Made by a program: the position numbers and the translations under genes. The notes beneath the pieces are model-generated. The model worked only from the letters and a program-made list of their open reading frames with translations, ran no database searches and was not told where the DNA came from. Positions 10,532 through 22,560 of a stretch of 64,000 nucleotides of DNA are shown here, one piece after another. Numbering within the stretch: position 1 is the first letter of the stretch; the number at the start of each line of letters is the position of its first letter. This DNA comes from Adiantum capillus-veneris. Its lineage: Eukaryota > Streptophyta > Polypodiopsida > Polypodiales > Pteridaceae. Where the stretch lies: the NCBI GenBank assembly GCA_014529385.2, contig CM043969.1:28161946-28225945 (forward strand), given 5' to 3'.

Positions 10532-11690
10532 TGAGAAATTGACAACAGTTGAGGACCGGATTTATGTGGAGCCGGCGGTCCCCCTCCAAAAGGATTTTGT
10601 ATTATAGATTCCCCCATAAAGATAGATTTGGTACAATACAAGCTTGTGTTCCTTGAGACCTCCTTGGTGCAATGAAGATGGTAGACTTCATACGCCAAAA
10701 AAAATGTGCTTAATTAACTTGAAAAAGCATTAACATATCCCCAGCCTCAATCCCAAGACCTCAAACACCTTCAAAGGTGGAGAGAGCTAGTAGGGATGGA
10801 GGGAAGGGAAGAGAAAGAAGAAGTAACATACGAGAAAAAAAAAGTCTCCTCACTTCTTATTACTCTTGCAGATTCACATAGCATAGTAGCATAGTAATAG
10901 AGATGAAGAAGATGGAAAGCTTGCACTTTGGAGCATGGCTCTTAGTTGGATTTACATTCCATAGCCAAGAGTTGCTAGTGTAGGCTCTCAACTTCTCCAG
11001 CTTGGAGAAGGAGATGGAGTTCTTGTTCAACACCCAAGGAGAGATTGTGAGAGTGTGTGTGTGTGTGGGAGAGAGAGTATACCTCAAGCATACCCCCTTC
11101 TTGCTTTGGTCGACCCCCTCTTCTAGCTCTTGATTGGATTTGATTGGACCTCCTCATGCCTAGCCAATCACATGCTTTGTGCACGATTTTGTGCATATCA
11201 AGAAACAAGGGTAGTATTTGGACAAGTATCCTCCTTACCCCTTTGAGAGAGAGGACTTGAATAATTATTTAATTGAACTAAATTCTCATTGGACCTCTCT
11301 AAGGCCTATCCAATAGGATTTAAGCACACCATGAGGGCAACATGTGGAGCGGCTTGACATGTGTCCTATATACCTCTTGTGGAAGGGGTGCCTCTTGGGA
11401 GTGTGCAAGAGTGTTCTCTCTCATCCCCTACTTTGTAGGCTCTTGGTTGACTTCAATCACCTCAAGCACCTTAGCCCTTAAGCATGACAAGCACCCCAAG
11501 CACCTTAATCATCAAGCATGGCAAGCACCTCAAGCTTGGGCAGGGTTCCCACCTCAGATCAGGCCCAGCTTGCCTAAGGAATTTTAACACTAACCTTTGG
11601 AGGTCTTTAATGAAGCTAACCCTAAGGCCTTTTAAGCTCCATTATCTGGTCATTTCTCTTTGATAGATCATCTCCCTTTTCGGACATATT
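10100..11690. other. no gene seen; (GA)n at about 10491-10528
   Basis: Mixed sequence with one GA tract and a short GT-rich patch near 11054-11070. Possible upstream exon sequence of the DUF4216 relic near 10150-10230 (minus) is interrupted by stops. No other recognisable feature. Confidence 0.5.
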
Positions 11691-11693
11691 TCC

Positions 11694-11867
11694 AGTGAAA
11701 GACCGAGGGGAGACTGATGTTGGATCCTCCTCCCAGCCAACCTATTCTAGGAGAGCCCATGGCCCTTTTCCCTAACTTGATCCCCTGTCCACACCTTTAG
11801 TCCGACCCTTGGCTTTAGTCCCTGACTCCCCTAGGTTGGGCTCTTCCCTCTAGCCCTTGGCATGACA
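11694..11867 (-). repeat. element A 3' LTR
   Basis: On the minus strand it begins TGTCATGCCAAGGG next to the polypurine tract and ends GGTCTTTCA. Two extra bases (CT) separate the canonical CA end from the TTTCC target duplication. Confidence 0.85.
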
Positions 11868-14199
11868 TTACCTCCCCCTTGGAGAAGCGTTTTTGTCCTC
11901 AAAAACAAAAGTGGAGAATCTTCATAAGAACACTAATGTTTTCCACAGTGGCAGCCCTGAAGGAACCAGCTATTTGTGTGATCGAACCACAATTCGTAGG
12001 AGGTCCAATGAAATCAAGAATAATCATATCAATAGTGCACATTGTTGTCCATTTACAACCCTATTGTGTTACCGATTCCAATCCAATCATAATGTGTAGA
12101 CTCCATTTAGAATGCAGATGAGCATGCTAAACAAGTTATCACAACAAGGATGTACCTGAAAGAGTACCACTTTCCATGAAAGTAACTTACTGACATAACT
12201 CATCAGCCAAGTTTAAGTCCGTGACTTGTTATCAAATTTCATCAGTAAAGAAGCCCACGATAACTAGTGTTCAAGGTTGAGAATCTGACTTAAACATGAA
12301 GGGACTAAACTAAGTCACAAACATGATTTACCTTATTGTAAGCAACACCAACTATAATGATACATTCTTGATAATTGGATTGCTTGGTGTTAACGTACGC
12401 GCTTTGCATATCCTTCAGCACAAGACTACACTTGTAACTTGTAATCTGCCTATCCTCTTTGGATTCTGACAATATTGAGATGTGTTTTTCTCCACGGTTT
12501 ACAAACAGTCGTCCCAAATGACTGGTAAACGGGGATCACAATATCATACAAGATTGCTGAGAAAACAACAATGTCATGAATAACCATCTTAGTTAACTTG
12601 AAAAATCCACAAGCACCCAAACCAAGCCATGATCTCTGTTGGTGGGTAGTAGACCCAAAAGTAATCTCAGAGAGATACTATAGATAGAGTGCAAAATGCT
12701 TCATAAGCAACAACTTGATGAATACGCATGCCATTCCAAATCATCCTTTGCTAAACACTAGGACCCATAACACCTAGTGTGCATGCATTTAGCAAAAAAC
12801 AGATCCGAACCTGTATATCCATAATTGTCCTTGCCAATACTTATGGTGAATGTGATACACCTAGCACACATTGAAGAGGAGTGTAAATAGTTGCAAAAAG
12901 AAACTAAATACATTCAGCTGCAATCATTTGCAAGCGTTGCTAAAATGTTTGAACCATAATAGAAGGTGAAGCAGTAATCACTTCTAGGTACAAACAATGA
13001 AGCTTTTTCATTAACAACTCATAGCCTTGCTATATGTATAAACAACCATATGGAATGTTGTTTAGCAATACTTGTACCTGAACAAGTCATTCTAAGTATC
13101 CGAAATTTTTTGTCCATCGAAATTGCTCCTGATACGTCGTGTTGAAAATGGTCTAGAAAATAGATTTGACCAGCATGTAGGGACTTTGTCGTGACACATA
13201 CTTGAAATAGGGGGCGCTAGTGCCAATTCGAGAGACTCATATTCTCCACATGTGGAATATGTCTCATGTAAGAATGTCTGAAAAAAGAACATCCTTCCAG
13301 TACAAAATGTACTTGTGCATGGAGGTAACTGCAAACACTCTACGACGGGAGTGAGAGGGATCCTCATTAGTCTTGCTCCACACTAGCTAAACCAAACTCC
13401 TTGAGTTCCTAGACCATGTTGTATCCCATGTGACAACATTTGCCAAATAAACCCTACAAGTGGGTCTATAACTGCATAATGTAAAAATTTGTTTTGGACA
13501 CCACAGCCCAAATTGCTTGGCTCTTACATGATCTTTTCATTTCTTTGAAGAGCAAACATAGTTTATGCATCCTACAAATTTCCCGTCGGCAAAGGCCTAG
13601 GAACACTAACTGAAAATTAGTGAAAGGCAAGTAGTAGTGCACATGTAACCCTGGGTGTTGCCTTTGCAAACCAGATTCCTTGGTTAAAATTAGCACTGTC
13701 AAACCCCTTGGTTAAACGTTGCAGGAAAACTACTCAACTAGCAGCCCGATAGTATCTTAAGTCAACTCTGAAAGCTGAAATTATCCATGAGCTATTGGCA
13801 GCTTATGGATTTTGGTCCTTGGAAGTTAAGGTGTGAAGATTTCAATAATTGACCATCACACTTAAGAAGTGATTTAAAAATCACGAGCTGAGTCTTACCC
13901 AAAACTGGAGTGGTACAGACACTCATAGTGCTGTAGATAAAATAGAAGATTCACTCAAGTTGGAATCATATTTGCAACCGAGGAGTTTTGTGAACATCAG
14001 TGTTGTCTGAATTGCTTGCTTCATCTATACACCTTGGTAGAGAGACACATTTTTGAGTTTGAGACTTTCAAAAGCTCCACTTGATCTTCACACTCAAAGT
14101 GTGTAGTGTACCCAAAAAATTAGTAATAGCAAGATTCTTTTTTGTCCATTGAAATCAATGGGTACTCCATTGAAGAGATGAGTTTGATCCTAAAAGCAA

Positions 14200-14292
14200 T
14201 CATTGATGGATTACAAACAGATGGCTCTTAGCCATTTCAAAATAGGTGGCTCTTAGCCCTTCAAAAACAGATGGCTCTTAGTCCTGCATGTT
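14200..14292. repeat. about 33-bp tandem repeat (AGATGGCTCTTAG)
   Basis: Three consecutive units carry the word GGCTCTTAG(C/T)C followed by TTCAAAA-type spacer (near 14219, 14250 and 14270). It lies inside element A. Copy B has a single comparable segment near 24920-24960. Confidence 0.75.
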
Positions 14293-14361
14293 ACCATATT
14301 GACATAGAAAGATTTTAGAAAAATCATGCCTAATTTTACCTTTCTCGCATAGAAGTTGGAA

Positions 14362-14386
14362 AGAGAGAGAGAGAGAGAGAGAGAGA
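14362..14386. repeat. (GA)n inside element A, homologous to a TC tract in B
   Basis: About 25 nt GA. The corresponding position in element B (24752-24834) holds about 83 nt TC, so the tract is an ancestral component whose length has changed. Confidence 0.85.
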
Positions 14387-14464
14387 ATGCTAGACTGAGG
14401 AAATCCCCTGAGGTGATTGTGTTGTATGCCCCTTGCGTATGATCCCATGCAGACCATGGCTATG

Positions 14465-14616
14465 TCATAGCTTATCCTATAAGCGTACAACTGTACACTC
14501 TCGTAGAGAGAGATGTAGTGTATCCTATAAGCGTACAATGACACGCCCTTATAGAGAGAGGCTGAGCTTATCCTATAAGCGGATAGTTGTGTACTTGGAC
14601 CACGCTCTCATTGAGA
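14465..14616. repeat. 48-bp tandem repeat, three copies, in element A
   Basis: The word TATCCTATAAGC occurs at 14473, 14521 and 14569, a period of 48 bp. Each unit contains small foldbacks (CTTAT-CCT-ATAAG and CTCTC-GTA-GAGAG types). Element B has only one such unit (about 24600-24670), so the array was amplified in A. Confidence 0.85.
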
Positions 14617-15155
14617 GAGGTACTATAAGTCAAATCTTGACCCACTGACCTTGTATGTGATCGTGATTGTATCAGGGTAACTTTAAATATGGCACTTTGC
14701 CTGTGAATAACATAAAAAATATGTTAAGATAGCAGGTACTTACCTTATCCTTGACAGAGTATTTAGTGTTATAGCGGAAGCGTATGCAATGATGGGTGTT
14801 GTACGGCCATCGTACTAGTATGCCATGCATACATACCAAAAAATGAAATGATAAGCCCTTGGCTTCAATAATAGTCTCAACCTTGTGAGTTGCTGGTGGA
14901 CATGCCTTGACCATTACTGGCATGGATACATCACCGTGCCATTGCATAAATTGTGAGCTTATATCCACATAGTGCCAAAGATGTATGCCATTATCATTGA
15001 TATGAAGTACTCAATTGATAATACATTTGCACAGAAGAGAAGTCGTGCTTCACATGGAGGCTGCCCAAGCACTTTGCTTTGTACAACAGCTTCTTATGGA
15101 GTCTGCCTAAGCACGTTGCTTTGCAAAACAGAGAGATCGTTATTAAAATGAAAAG

Positions 15156-15533
15156 TCAAACATAGACAAGAACAAACAAAACATGAAATGGACTAACCTT
15201 GTCGCCCACTTGTGGCGAGGTTGCAGGTAGTGCGCTCAAATCCGGCTCATAGCCATATGTACGCCTGGAGTGAGTTAGCGTATGTATCATATACACCCAT
15301 TTGGGATGTAAAAACCTGCAACTTTGTGGGAAGGTCTCCCCAATTTGTATGCTAAGAGCATATTCCAAATTGTGGAGAGCGTGATGCCAAATACCAAAAG
15401 GGTAGCCTTGCTTCACATAAGTACGCATGAAGTTCTGGTGCTCATAGCAAATAGATACTATTTCCAGTTGACAAGGGCATTGCAAAAGAAAGTCGATCTT
15501 GTCGAGCATTCACAGATAATCGACCATGGTGAA
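15156..15533 (-). CDS. element A open frame, unknown function, conserved in copy B
   Basis: From 15509 (ATG) the minus strand is open for 117 codons. Its N-terminal part (MLDKIDFLLQC, then TYVKQGYPFGIW) matches element B at 23731-23847 (MLDTIDSLLLC, TYVKQGFPLGI) at the protein level, and both have SPQVGDK or CPQVGDK further on, followed by GTTAG/GTTAT. A second conserved block, KGLSFHFL followed by CMHGIL and TYNTHHCIRFRY, lies at 14740-14900 (minus) and 24370-24490 (plus), ending before GTAAGT in both. This looks like a captured gene fragment or a decayed element-encoded protein. I do not recognise the family. Confidence 0.4.
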
Positions 15534-16803
15534 TTGTAGTATGTATTGAAAAACTAAAAGAAAAAAAATTCGTGCAAAGTATGTATCTTGTACCGGATTG
15601 GCTGGATTATTGTAATCTAGACAATTTGTAGATGGAGCTTAGCTCCCACGATGGCGTAGAAGACTTGTCAAGGCATACTTGCCGACAATGGGTGGATCAT
15701 ATCCTTGTCGGAGTGCATTATGGGCAGACAACTTGTCTAGAAGTTTGGCCCTAGAAACTTGCTTGAGAACTAGCTTGGAATTCTAGTTAATGGTCAGCCC
15801 TACTGAATACCTATGCCTCCTTCATCAAGGCTAGCAAGATGCCATGCCGATCACCATCAGATTCTCAAGCAATACCATGCCCTGACCTTTGCCAGGCATG
15901 GGAATAAGTCTTGCTTTTAAACAAGATCATTTCACACTCAAGCCATGCTTGATTGTGATTGGTTTTTGTGCAACATATAGTCAAAAAATAAAGCAAAAAA
16001 AGTAAAATTTAATCATGCTTTTGGTAATGCTCACAAGCCTTGCTTGTGCCGTGAGTGTTGATATCACGACAGCATACTGACCTATTTCATAGCATAGTTT
16101 TGAGCATATTTTGAAAAAATGTGTCAACCAAATCGAAGCAAATGCTTACCTTTGTACGTACTCTGCCGACGAGCCTTGTCATCATAATAATACATCGATT
16201 GTTTGTGAAGAGATTTCCTACTTCCTGCTGTCAAAGGTCCTGCCCAATCCAAATCGTGGACATGCTTCTACGTTGAACGCCTTGGAGATTTTACTACATC
16301 CATTGGCACAATGCCCCTTGCATGCCGTGCATGCGGAATGTGATTGCCTGCTAAATTTTGACTCCAACCTATGCCTGAAAATGCTCTTGTGCATGGGTGG
16401 GTTCCTTGAACCTAGTGGTGCTTGCAACCATGTCCACATTGCTAAACTTGTCGATCGGAGCCGCCGGCCAAACCCCTTAATTGGGGGGTGCCCAAAATTA
16501 GGGCACCCACCTTGAAGAAAAAAATCGTGAGAAGAAACCATGGCAGCAGTTGCGACTGACTGTGCAGGACTTGGCAATGCTCTGGAAGCTTGTGCAATGC
16601 CCGGCGGGTTGCAGACTTGTGTCAAGAGTTGCTGCTCTCTGCCATGTGCTCCCATTGACTCTACCTGTGAGCCGTTTGGTCGAGATTGAGCTTTGCTCCC
16701 TCCCTTCCACACACGACCTTACCCACGGCCTTACAGCCTATCTTTCCCCGCCTGTCAAGTGGTTCTTCCCACGGCCATGCCTTGCCTTGTTGGCTTGTCC
16801 ACG

Positions 16804-16807
<4 letters not shown>

Positions 16808-16895
<88 letters not shown>
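16808..16895. repeat. (GA)n tract close to the element A primer-binding site
   Basis: About 88 nt GA, roughly 60 nt inside the primer-binding site. Element B has a TC tract (22161-22235) at the same place relative to its own primer-binding site, so the tract belongs to the element family. Confidence 0.9.
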
Positions 16896-16898
<3 letters not shown>

Positions 16899-16952
16899 TT
16901 GCCATGCAAAACCATGCCCCATGCAAGCTTCCTCCTTCCCCCCTCCATCCCT

Positions 16953-16966
16953 GAGCTCTGATACCA
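16953..16966 (-). other. element A primer-binding site (tRNA-iMet)
   Basis: Minus strand TGGTATCAGAGCTC, immediately after the 5' LTR end (CTTTCA plus C). It matches the standard plant retrotransposon primer-binding site complementary to the 3' end of initiator tRNA-Met. Confidence 0.9.
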
Positions 16967-17143
16967 GTGAAAGGCCGAGGGGAGACTAAATGCTGGATCC
17001 TCCTCCCAGCCAGCCTATTATAGGAGATCCCATGGCCCTTTGTCCTAATTGGATTCCCTATCCACACCTTCAATCCGGCCCTTGGCCTAAGTCCCTAACT
17101 CCCCTAGCTTGGTGGGCCCTGCCCTCTAGCCCTTGGCCTGGCA
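16966..17143 (-). repeat. element A 5' LTR
   Basis: Minus strand begins TGCCAGGCCAAGGG at 17143 and ends GGCCTTTCA near 16968. It aligns over its whole length with 11694-11867. Confidence 0.88.
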
Positions 17144-17149
17144 TTTCCT

Positions 17150-17785
17150 TCTCTCCCTTTGATCTCGGGCTGAGATAGATCTAATAGCACATGTCTATGG
17201 CTTGTGTGTGCCCTACGGTTGGTCAATAGGATATGTTTTAGTGTTTGTTGTGTATACTTTAACATTGAGGACGACTTTAAAGGGGAGGCATAACCACAGT
17301 TCACCCTTCATCAGTTCACATTTGGAGAGTTTTTCCCTCCTCTTCAACTCATAAATCATCTTTATTTTTACTATCAACAAGTGAGATAGTGAGCTATATA
17401 GAACTTGCCTCTATGGAGAGGGTATAGAGAACAAAGCTACCTTTTATAAACTATCTTTTTTTGCTACCTTCATCAGGGACATTGCTTCTTGATACTTTGT
17501 AAGATATCTTTCGCTTTTGATTAATTATCCAAAAGAGTTTTTGTCCAAGATTCTTGTAGCTGAAAATCGACCATTTAATCTTGGAAACTTGATTGGGCTT
17601 AAAAAGGATGTGCCATATGAAATTTGTAAAAGGTTGCCACAATTGGAGTGGGTAGAGATTTAAGAGAATAAGTTGTAAATCAATTGTTGCTTTCTCACTA
17701 CCTTCAATGAGCAAGTCAAATAACAAACCAAGAGAGATTGGGTATATTTGAAATAATACTTATAAAAGATACATGCACTTTGCAT
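17150..17785. other. no gene seen
   Basis: AT-rich sequence. Weak resemblance of the 17460-17760 region to retroelement leader sequence cannot be supported. Confidence 0.45.
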
Positions 17786-18425
17786 CAATCCTTGCCTAAT
17801 AATGTTAGAGGTAGTTTTCAACAAGTGGTACAAAGGTTCTTAGACCACTACTCCCATCCCAAAAGCACCCAAAAATTTTCATTTTGAAACAAAATTCGCT
17901 TGATGATGGTCATGCATATAAACAAGAGTTTTTGTGCTTATGGAATCTTTGGTTAAAGAGCCTTCCTAACCCTATGGATGGGGCTAAGTTTTTGAAAATG
18001 GAAAGGTTCATTGTTAGACTATTCTTAGCTCTAAAAACAAAGGTATTGGTGGGTGACCCCACAAACTTCACTAAAATTTAGCAAAGGGCTACTCAAAAGT
18101 GTCACAAAATGAAATGTGTACAAGATTGTAGCCCTAATAATAAGGACAACCCAACAAGGGATCCAAGACAAAAATCCAACCATTATGAAGTCCCAAAAGT
18201 CACATCAAAGGTAATCAAAAGCTTCAATGAGTCAATTAACAATCTGACCATTCATTTTGCACAAGGTATAGGACCAAGAAGGCCACTTGAACGCCCAATG
18301 GAATGATAACTTATACTTATTCCGGTGCTAGAGTGCTCAAATTGTGGAGAAAGGGGACATATCATATACAACTGCATGGCCTACACAATTGTCCCTATCT
18401 AAGAGGTAATACAGGAAGGCCAAAC
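17786..18425 (+). pseudogene. retrotransposon gag remnant with CCHC zinc knuckle
   Basis: Broken frames at 17884-18081 and 18109-18306 hold Lys/Asn-rich sequence. In another frame near 18330-18371 they are followed by CSNCGERGHIIYNC, which fits the CX2CX4HX4C nucleic-acid-binding knuckle of retroelement Gag. At least two stops or frameshifts separate the parts. No protease or RT follows. The parent family is unknown, and a Ty3/gypsy-type Gag is possible. Confidence 0.55.
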
Positions 18426-19555
18426 CTAAACTATGCTGTGATGAATGTAGGTGACCCTTTGTGTGACAACCATTCTTACTACAATCAAGGAACATGAGAC
18501 CAATGGCTGAAGTGAGGCCATCACCACCTACCAAGAAGGGAGGAGTGACTATTCCGCCTCCACCACACCCTAGTGTGTGTAAAAATTAGGATGGATAAAT
18601 TAGTGAGGCATTCATGGTGTGTGGGTGGGTGGGTGGGTGTGTGTGTGTGTGTGGGTATTAAAATAAAGAGAGAAACACAATGTAGAGTTGGAAATTCTAT
18701 TGATAATTAAATCTTAGAATGAGTGAATACAAGGCTGAACTTATAGCCTCATTGGGCAATGATACATCATCATGTAGATCATTTGTCATAGGTTTGAAGC
18801 CTCACATGGAAAATCACATGGGTTTATGTCACATGAGCTTCTACTAGACTAGGGGGATTTCCCATAGGTTCTTGTCATAAGAGAGGAATTGATACCCATG
18901 GCTAGGGACCTAGCAATATCCCCTTTTAGACTAGTCATGGTATTCTCTAGTGATCCATCTAAGCTTCCTATGGTCCACTAATACTGATTTAATAGTTCAT
19001 GGTTCTCAATTGGATATTTATTGATGATTCATAGTGGATTCATTAGCTCATGCTTCACAAGGTGGCCATTTACATTGTTACCTAAGTTCTATTATTGAGT
19101 AGTACATGATTTGTTCATTTCATGGAGATTGTGTAGTTGTGTTCATTTTCATCCTTAAAAGCATTTTTCTCGTTGCTTCTTCATATGATTTTTTCTCATT
19201 GTTCACCTTAGGACTTATATTGTGAAAATCATATGGGGTGGTCTTACCAATAAATGGCAATGTCTAAAATCCCCGTAGATTCATGAAAGCTATAAAGCCA
19301 AAGGTTGTCATGCCTTGTATACATGCAAAATTGGATGAAATTTTGTACAAATATAGAAAAAACTTCATGAAAGTGCATGGCTTTCATCTTCTAGGGCCTT
19401 CTATAATCTACGAATTAAATGTTTCATACATTGATTTGTAGGTAAAACTTAATTAGATTGAAAGAAAATCTCAACAACAAGATATCTCTCCCATTGCACC
19501 ATATCATAAGAGGCACTTAGGCCTTCCCTAAGGTAGTGAGAAGCGTTTTCAGCAA

Positions 19556-19559
<4 letters not shown>

Positions 19560-19586
<27 letters not shown>
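19560..19586. repeat. C27 homopolymer
   Basis: Uninterrupted run of 27 C. The overlapping open frame with a Gly run is an artefact. Confidence 0.95.
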
Positions 19587-20982
19587 AACACCAAAAACCT
19601 CAAGTTGAGCATTTGGTGCAACCTTGGAAATCAAAGCCTTTAGTTGCATGAAAATAGTTGCTTAGAAAAGTGAGTTTAAGCTTAGCTTGAGGTAGCTTTC
19701 TATTTTTCACGAGAAAAGACCTTTGATTAAAGCTTAAAACAATGGCATTGGGGTAGGCCATGCCTTGGGAAAGAGATCCAAGTTGAATATAGATTCAATC
19801 TTTTTAGAAAAGAGGCTCCCAATTGTCAAGGCTCTAGTGTGACAATGAGAGATGACCTGAGGGATGATGGCACTGTTTGAATTTTGGGCAGTAGGAGTGC
19901 ACGCAAGAGAGTCCAGAGAGGTGTATACACAACAATAGGTGTTGACGTTAGTGTTGATGGGTTGGAGCTGTAGCAATTTGAGGGCCACCGGTAGTAAAAC
20001 CAGTGCAAGCCTTTGAGCAGTTGATGGCATTCAAGGAGCTTCAACTTTTGGTGACTTCCTTGGCTTGCGGGTAGTAGAGAGCTAGTTTAGTTGCCAAATG
20101 TGGCCAGGTATGGCATGCAATGGCAATAAGAGCTCCAATTTGCAAAGCTAGATTAGTAGCAAGCCTATGGAAAGCTTGAAATGATAGTGCCTTGCAAAAG
20201 ATGATAAGAAACAACAAAAGGGTGTCAAAAAGGGCCTACATGAGGTGGGGTAGTGGTTGTGATGGTGGGTAGCAAGAGCATATGGAAGAGTCAAGTCAAC
20301 AATGGCACACCCAAGGAAAGAATTCCAATTAAATTAACCACCTTTTGATGTAGGCCTTGACCAAACACTCGATAATGGAAGCTGGCCCTTGTGCCTTGTA
20401 GTAATAGAGTATGTTTTCCCATATTCCTTTGAGACTTTGAATACTTGGAACCAAAATGTACCTTGAGTATTGAATACTCTCAAGCACACACACACAGAGA
20501 AAGCTTTTGATATGTTGCAAAAGGACCAAAAGACCAAGCTTAAAATCCTAACCTTAATCAGAGCAATAATTAGTGATGCTTAGCCCAAAATGTGTGAGGA
20601 TGGGCTCAAATGAATGCTGGAAATGATAGCTATGCACACACATAGATGCATTTCTTCAGTTTTTTGTCAAGACTTCCAATTGAAAAGCTTCAAAAGTGTA
20701 GCCATGGCCTCCAATGGAGTAATGCCAATGCAAATGCAATCCTAAATGCAAGTGTAGCCTAATGCACACACTAATTAACTTCAATTAGCATGAACGGTAG
20801 TGGCTCAAGGAGTAAAGCTGAGAAGGTTTCCAAGCATGGATGATCAAAATCGATCAATGGTGCTTATTAGAGAGAGAAGGATCATAGATAAGTGATTAAG
20901 AAATATTAATCACTATGCAAGCTTTGATACCATATATAAAGACTAGGGTGGATAAAGAAGTGAAGCATTCAAGGTAGGTAGG

Positions 20983-20986
<4 letters not shown>

Positions 20987-21055
<69 letters not shown>
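20987..21055. repeat. (GT)n microsatellite
   Basis: About 68 nt of GT within the right repeat of the relic above. Confidence 0.95.
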
Positions 21056-21056
<1 letters not shown>

Positions 21057-21085
21057 GTATTAAAATTAATACATAAACACAAAAG

Positions 21086-21943
21086 AACATAACATTTAAC
21101 AAACAACTAGCTTTGGATAACTGGACAATGTACAAAAATGACTCCGTCTTAGATTCATTTTTGTACAATATAATAAGAATGAGGCATCATTCCAATGATC
21201 CTATATGAAAGTAATATAGTTGTGGAAAGTTAGCAGGGATCTTCAAAGTCGGATAGCAACTAAGCTAAGCCATTTTAAGTAAAGATAGGATTCTCACCTA
21301 CATCCATATAAACAAGACAACGGATTCGTTAGCCTTGAATATGTATTGAAGGTGTCAAAGGACTTATTAGTTGTTATCCTTGTCCTATTAAGTTTTTTTA
21401 AACTTAAACTACTATCCACAAAAGTTCTACTTGTAAATAGATTTAGAGTATATGATAATGTAAAGCATTAGAAGTCCATCACCCCTTTTTGATGCAAGTG
21501 GGTATACTTGTTTTTAATGTGTGATAAAGAAGTAACTTTTGTTTATAAATTAATTATAAATCTTAAGTAATTTTTCTTATTTCAAGTATAAAGTATCCAA
21601 GTTAAACCATATTCTCTAAGAGGTATCTTTGGGATTTTGCCCAACCGTAAGTAACCCTTTATTCAAACCAAGAAAATTAATCTTTTTCAATCCATCCAAC
21701 CATCATTATGTTTTCAAAGTGATTTGAGAAGCTCTATTTTGTAAAAATCATCTTGAAGAATTTTTAGCTTTTACCCATATTTCAAGCCATAAACTGGGTC
21801 AATAGTTTATATATAGCTCTCCTAACGGCTTCAAAAAAAACAAAAATGCTACCTATAAAGTGCAAGGACAAAAACTAAAGAGAAGAAAACCCTAAAGGAA
21901 AAATAATCAAATGAAGAATATATATGTATCAATGTATATTAGA
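21086..21943. other. no gene seen
   Basis: AT-rich spacer between the relic and element B, with no recognisable coding sequence. Confidence 0.55.
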
Positions 21944-22081
21944 TGTAATGCCAAGGAAAAACCCAAGGGAGGTCAAGGACCGGGGGGGCTGTCTGCCAAT
22001 GGAGACGAGATCCTAGGGGCAAGGCCTATAATGGGAGGTTGGGAGGAGGATCAAGACATGGTAGTTTTCGAGATTCTTACA
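21944..22081 (+). repeat. element B 5' LTR
   Basis: TG...CA repeat, about 25 bp longer than its 3' partner because of a G/A-rich stretch near 21960-21990. The shared block CTGCCAATGGAGACG(A/G)GAT aligns both LTRs. Confidence 0.85.
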
Positions 22082-22082
22082 T

Positions 22083-22094
22083 TGGTATCACATC
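22083..22094 (+). other. element B primer-binding site (mutated)
   Basis: TGGTATCACATC, differing from the standard TGGTATCAGAGC at the last part. Its position, one nucleotide after the LTR end, is the same as in element A. Confidence 0.75.
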
Positions 22095-22158
22095 TCGGTG
22101 GAGGAAGGAGCTATGGAGGAAGGGAGAAGCTGTAGCTTTTGCATGAACTTGCATGCAT

Positions 22159-22160
<2 letters not shown>

Positions 22161-22235
<75 letters not shown>
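22161..22235. repeat. (TC)n tract near the element B primer-binding site
   Basis: About 75 nt TC. Positional homologue of the GA tract 16808-16895 in element A. Confidence 0.95.
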
Positions 22236-22236
<1 letters not shown>

Positions 22237-22431
22237 GGCGAGCTTGGGTCGTGGACAAGGTGTCATGCAAGACATGGTTGTGGGCAACTTTCCTTGTAGA
22301 ACCGGAAGGAAGAAAGGCCGGAGAACACCGCGGGTAATATCCCTTGGAGGGGGAAGGAGCCGAGGTTGATGAGCACAGAATCGGTTGAGGCTAGCCTTGG
22401 TGAGTTTGCAACACTGTGGGGAGCCCGTCCA

Positions 22432-22560
22432 GTCACATGGACGACACCTAGTTCGGCCTCGACAACCATCACATGGACACCTGGTTTGGCCCGTCCCGTC
22501 ACATGGACGACACCGGTTCGGCCTCGACAACCATCGCCTGGCAAATTTCCCCCTGCGCAG
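22432..22560. repeat. 66-bp tandem duplication in element B
   Basis: GTCACATGGACGACACC occurs at 22432 and 22498, each followed by GGTTCGGCCTCGACAACC or a close variant (near 22450 and 22515). It is GC-rich compared with the rest of the element and gives Cys/Arg-rich frames with no known domain. Confidence 0.85.

Larger units (their letters stand above)
11694..17143 (-). mobile_element. element A: non-autonomous LTR retrotransposon (no recognisable pol)
   Basis: Direct repeats of about 175 bp lie at 11694-11867 and 16966-17143. Reading the minus strand, the right one is the 5' LTR, followed by a primer-binding site TGGTATCAGAGCTC (16966-16953) complementary to initiator tRNA-Met. The left one is preceded by a polypurine tract CCAAGGGGGAGGTAA. 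LTRs run TG...CA and the insertion is flanked by TTTCC (11689-11693 and 17144-17148). The roughly 5.1 kb interior contains no Gag, RT or integrase motif. A second copy, B, in opposite orientation is at 21944-27584. The sequence before the polypurine tract (GAGGACAAAAACGC on the minus strand) resembles the end of plant Ty3/gypsy elements. Confidence 0.88.
18574..21085 (-). mobile_element. possible LTR-retrotransposon relic with a tRNA-iMet-type PBS
   Basis: Two related segments lie at 18574-18690 and 20933-21085 (AGG(A/G)TGGATAAA, GAAGCATTCA or GAGGCATTCA, a GT-rich tract, then ATTAAAAT and AAACACAA). Just left of the right segment, 20932-20921 on the minus strand reads TGGTATCAAAGC, a primer-binding-site variant. 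This fits 5' LTR (right), PBS and 3' LTR (left) of a minus-strand element about 2.5 kb long, but the repeats diverge soon after about 100 bp and no coding sequence remains. Confidence 0.4.

Noticed and set aside
13092-13702. Short open frames inside elements A and B as genes
   Set aside because: They are not conserved in frame between the two copies, unlike the 15156-15533 block.
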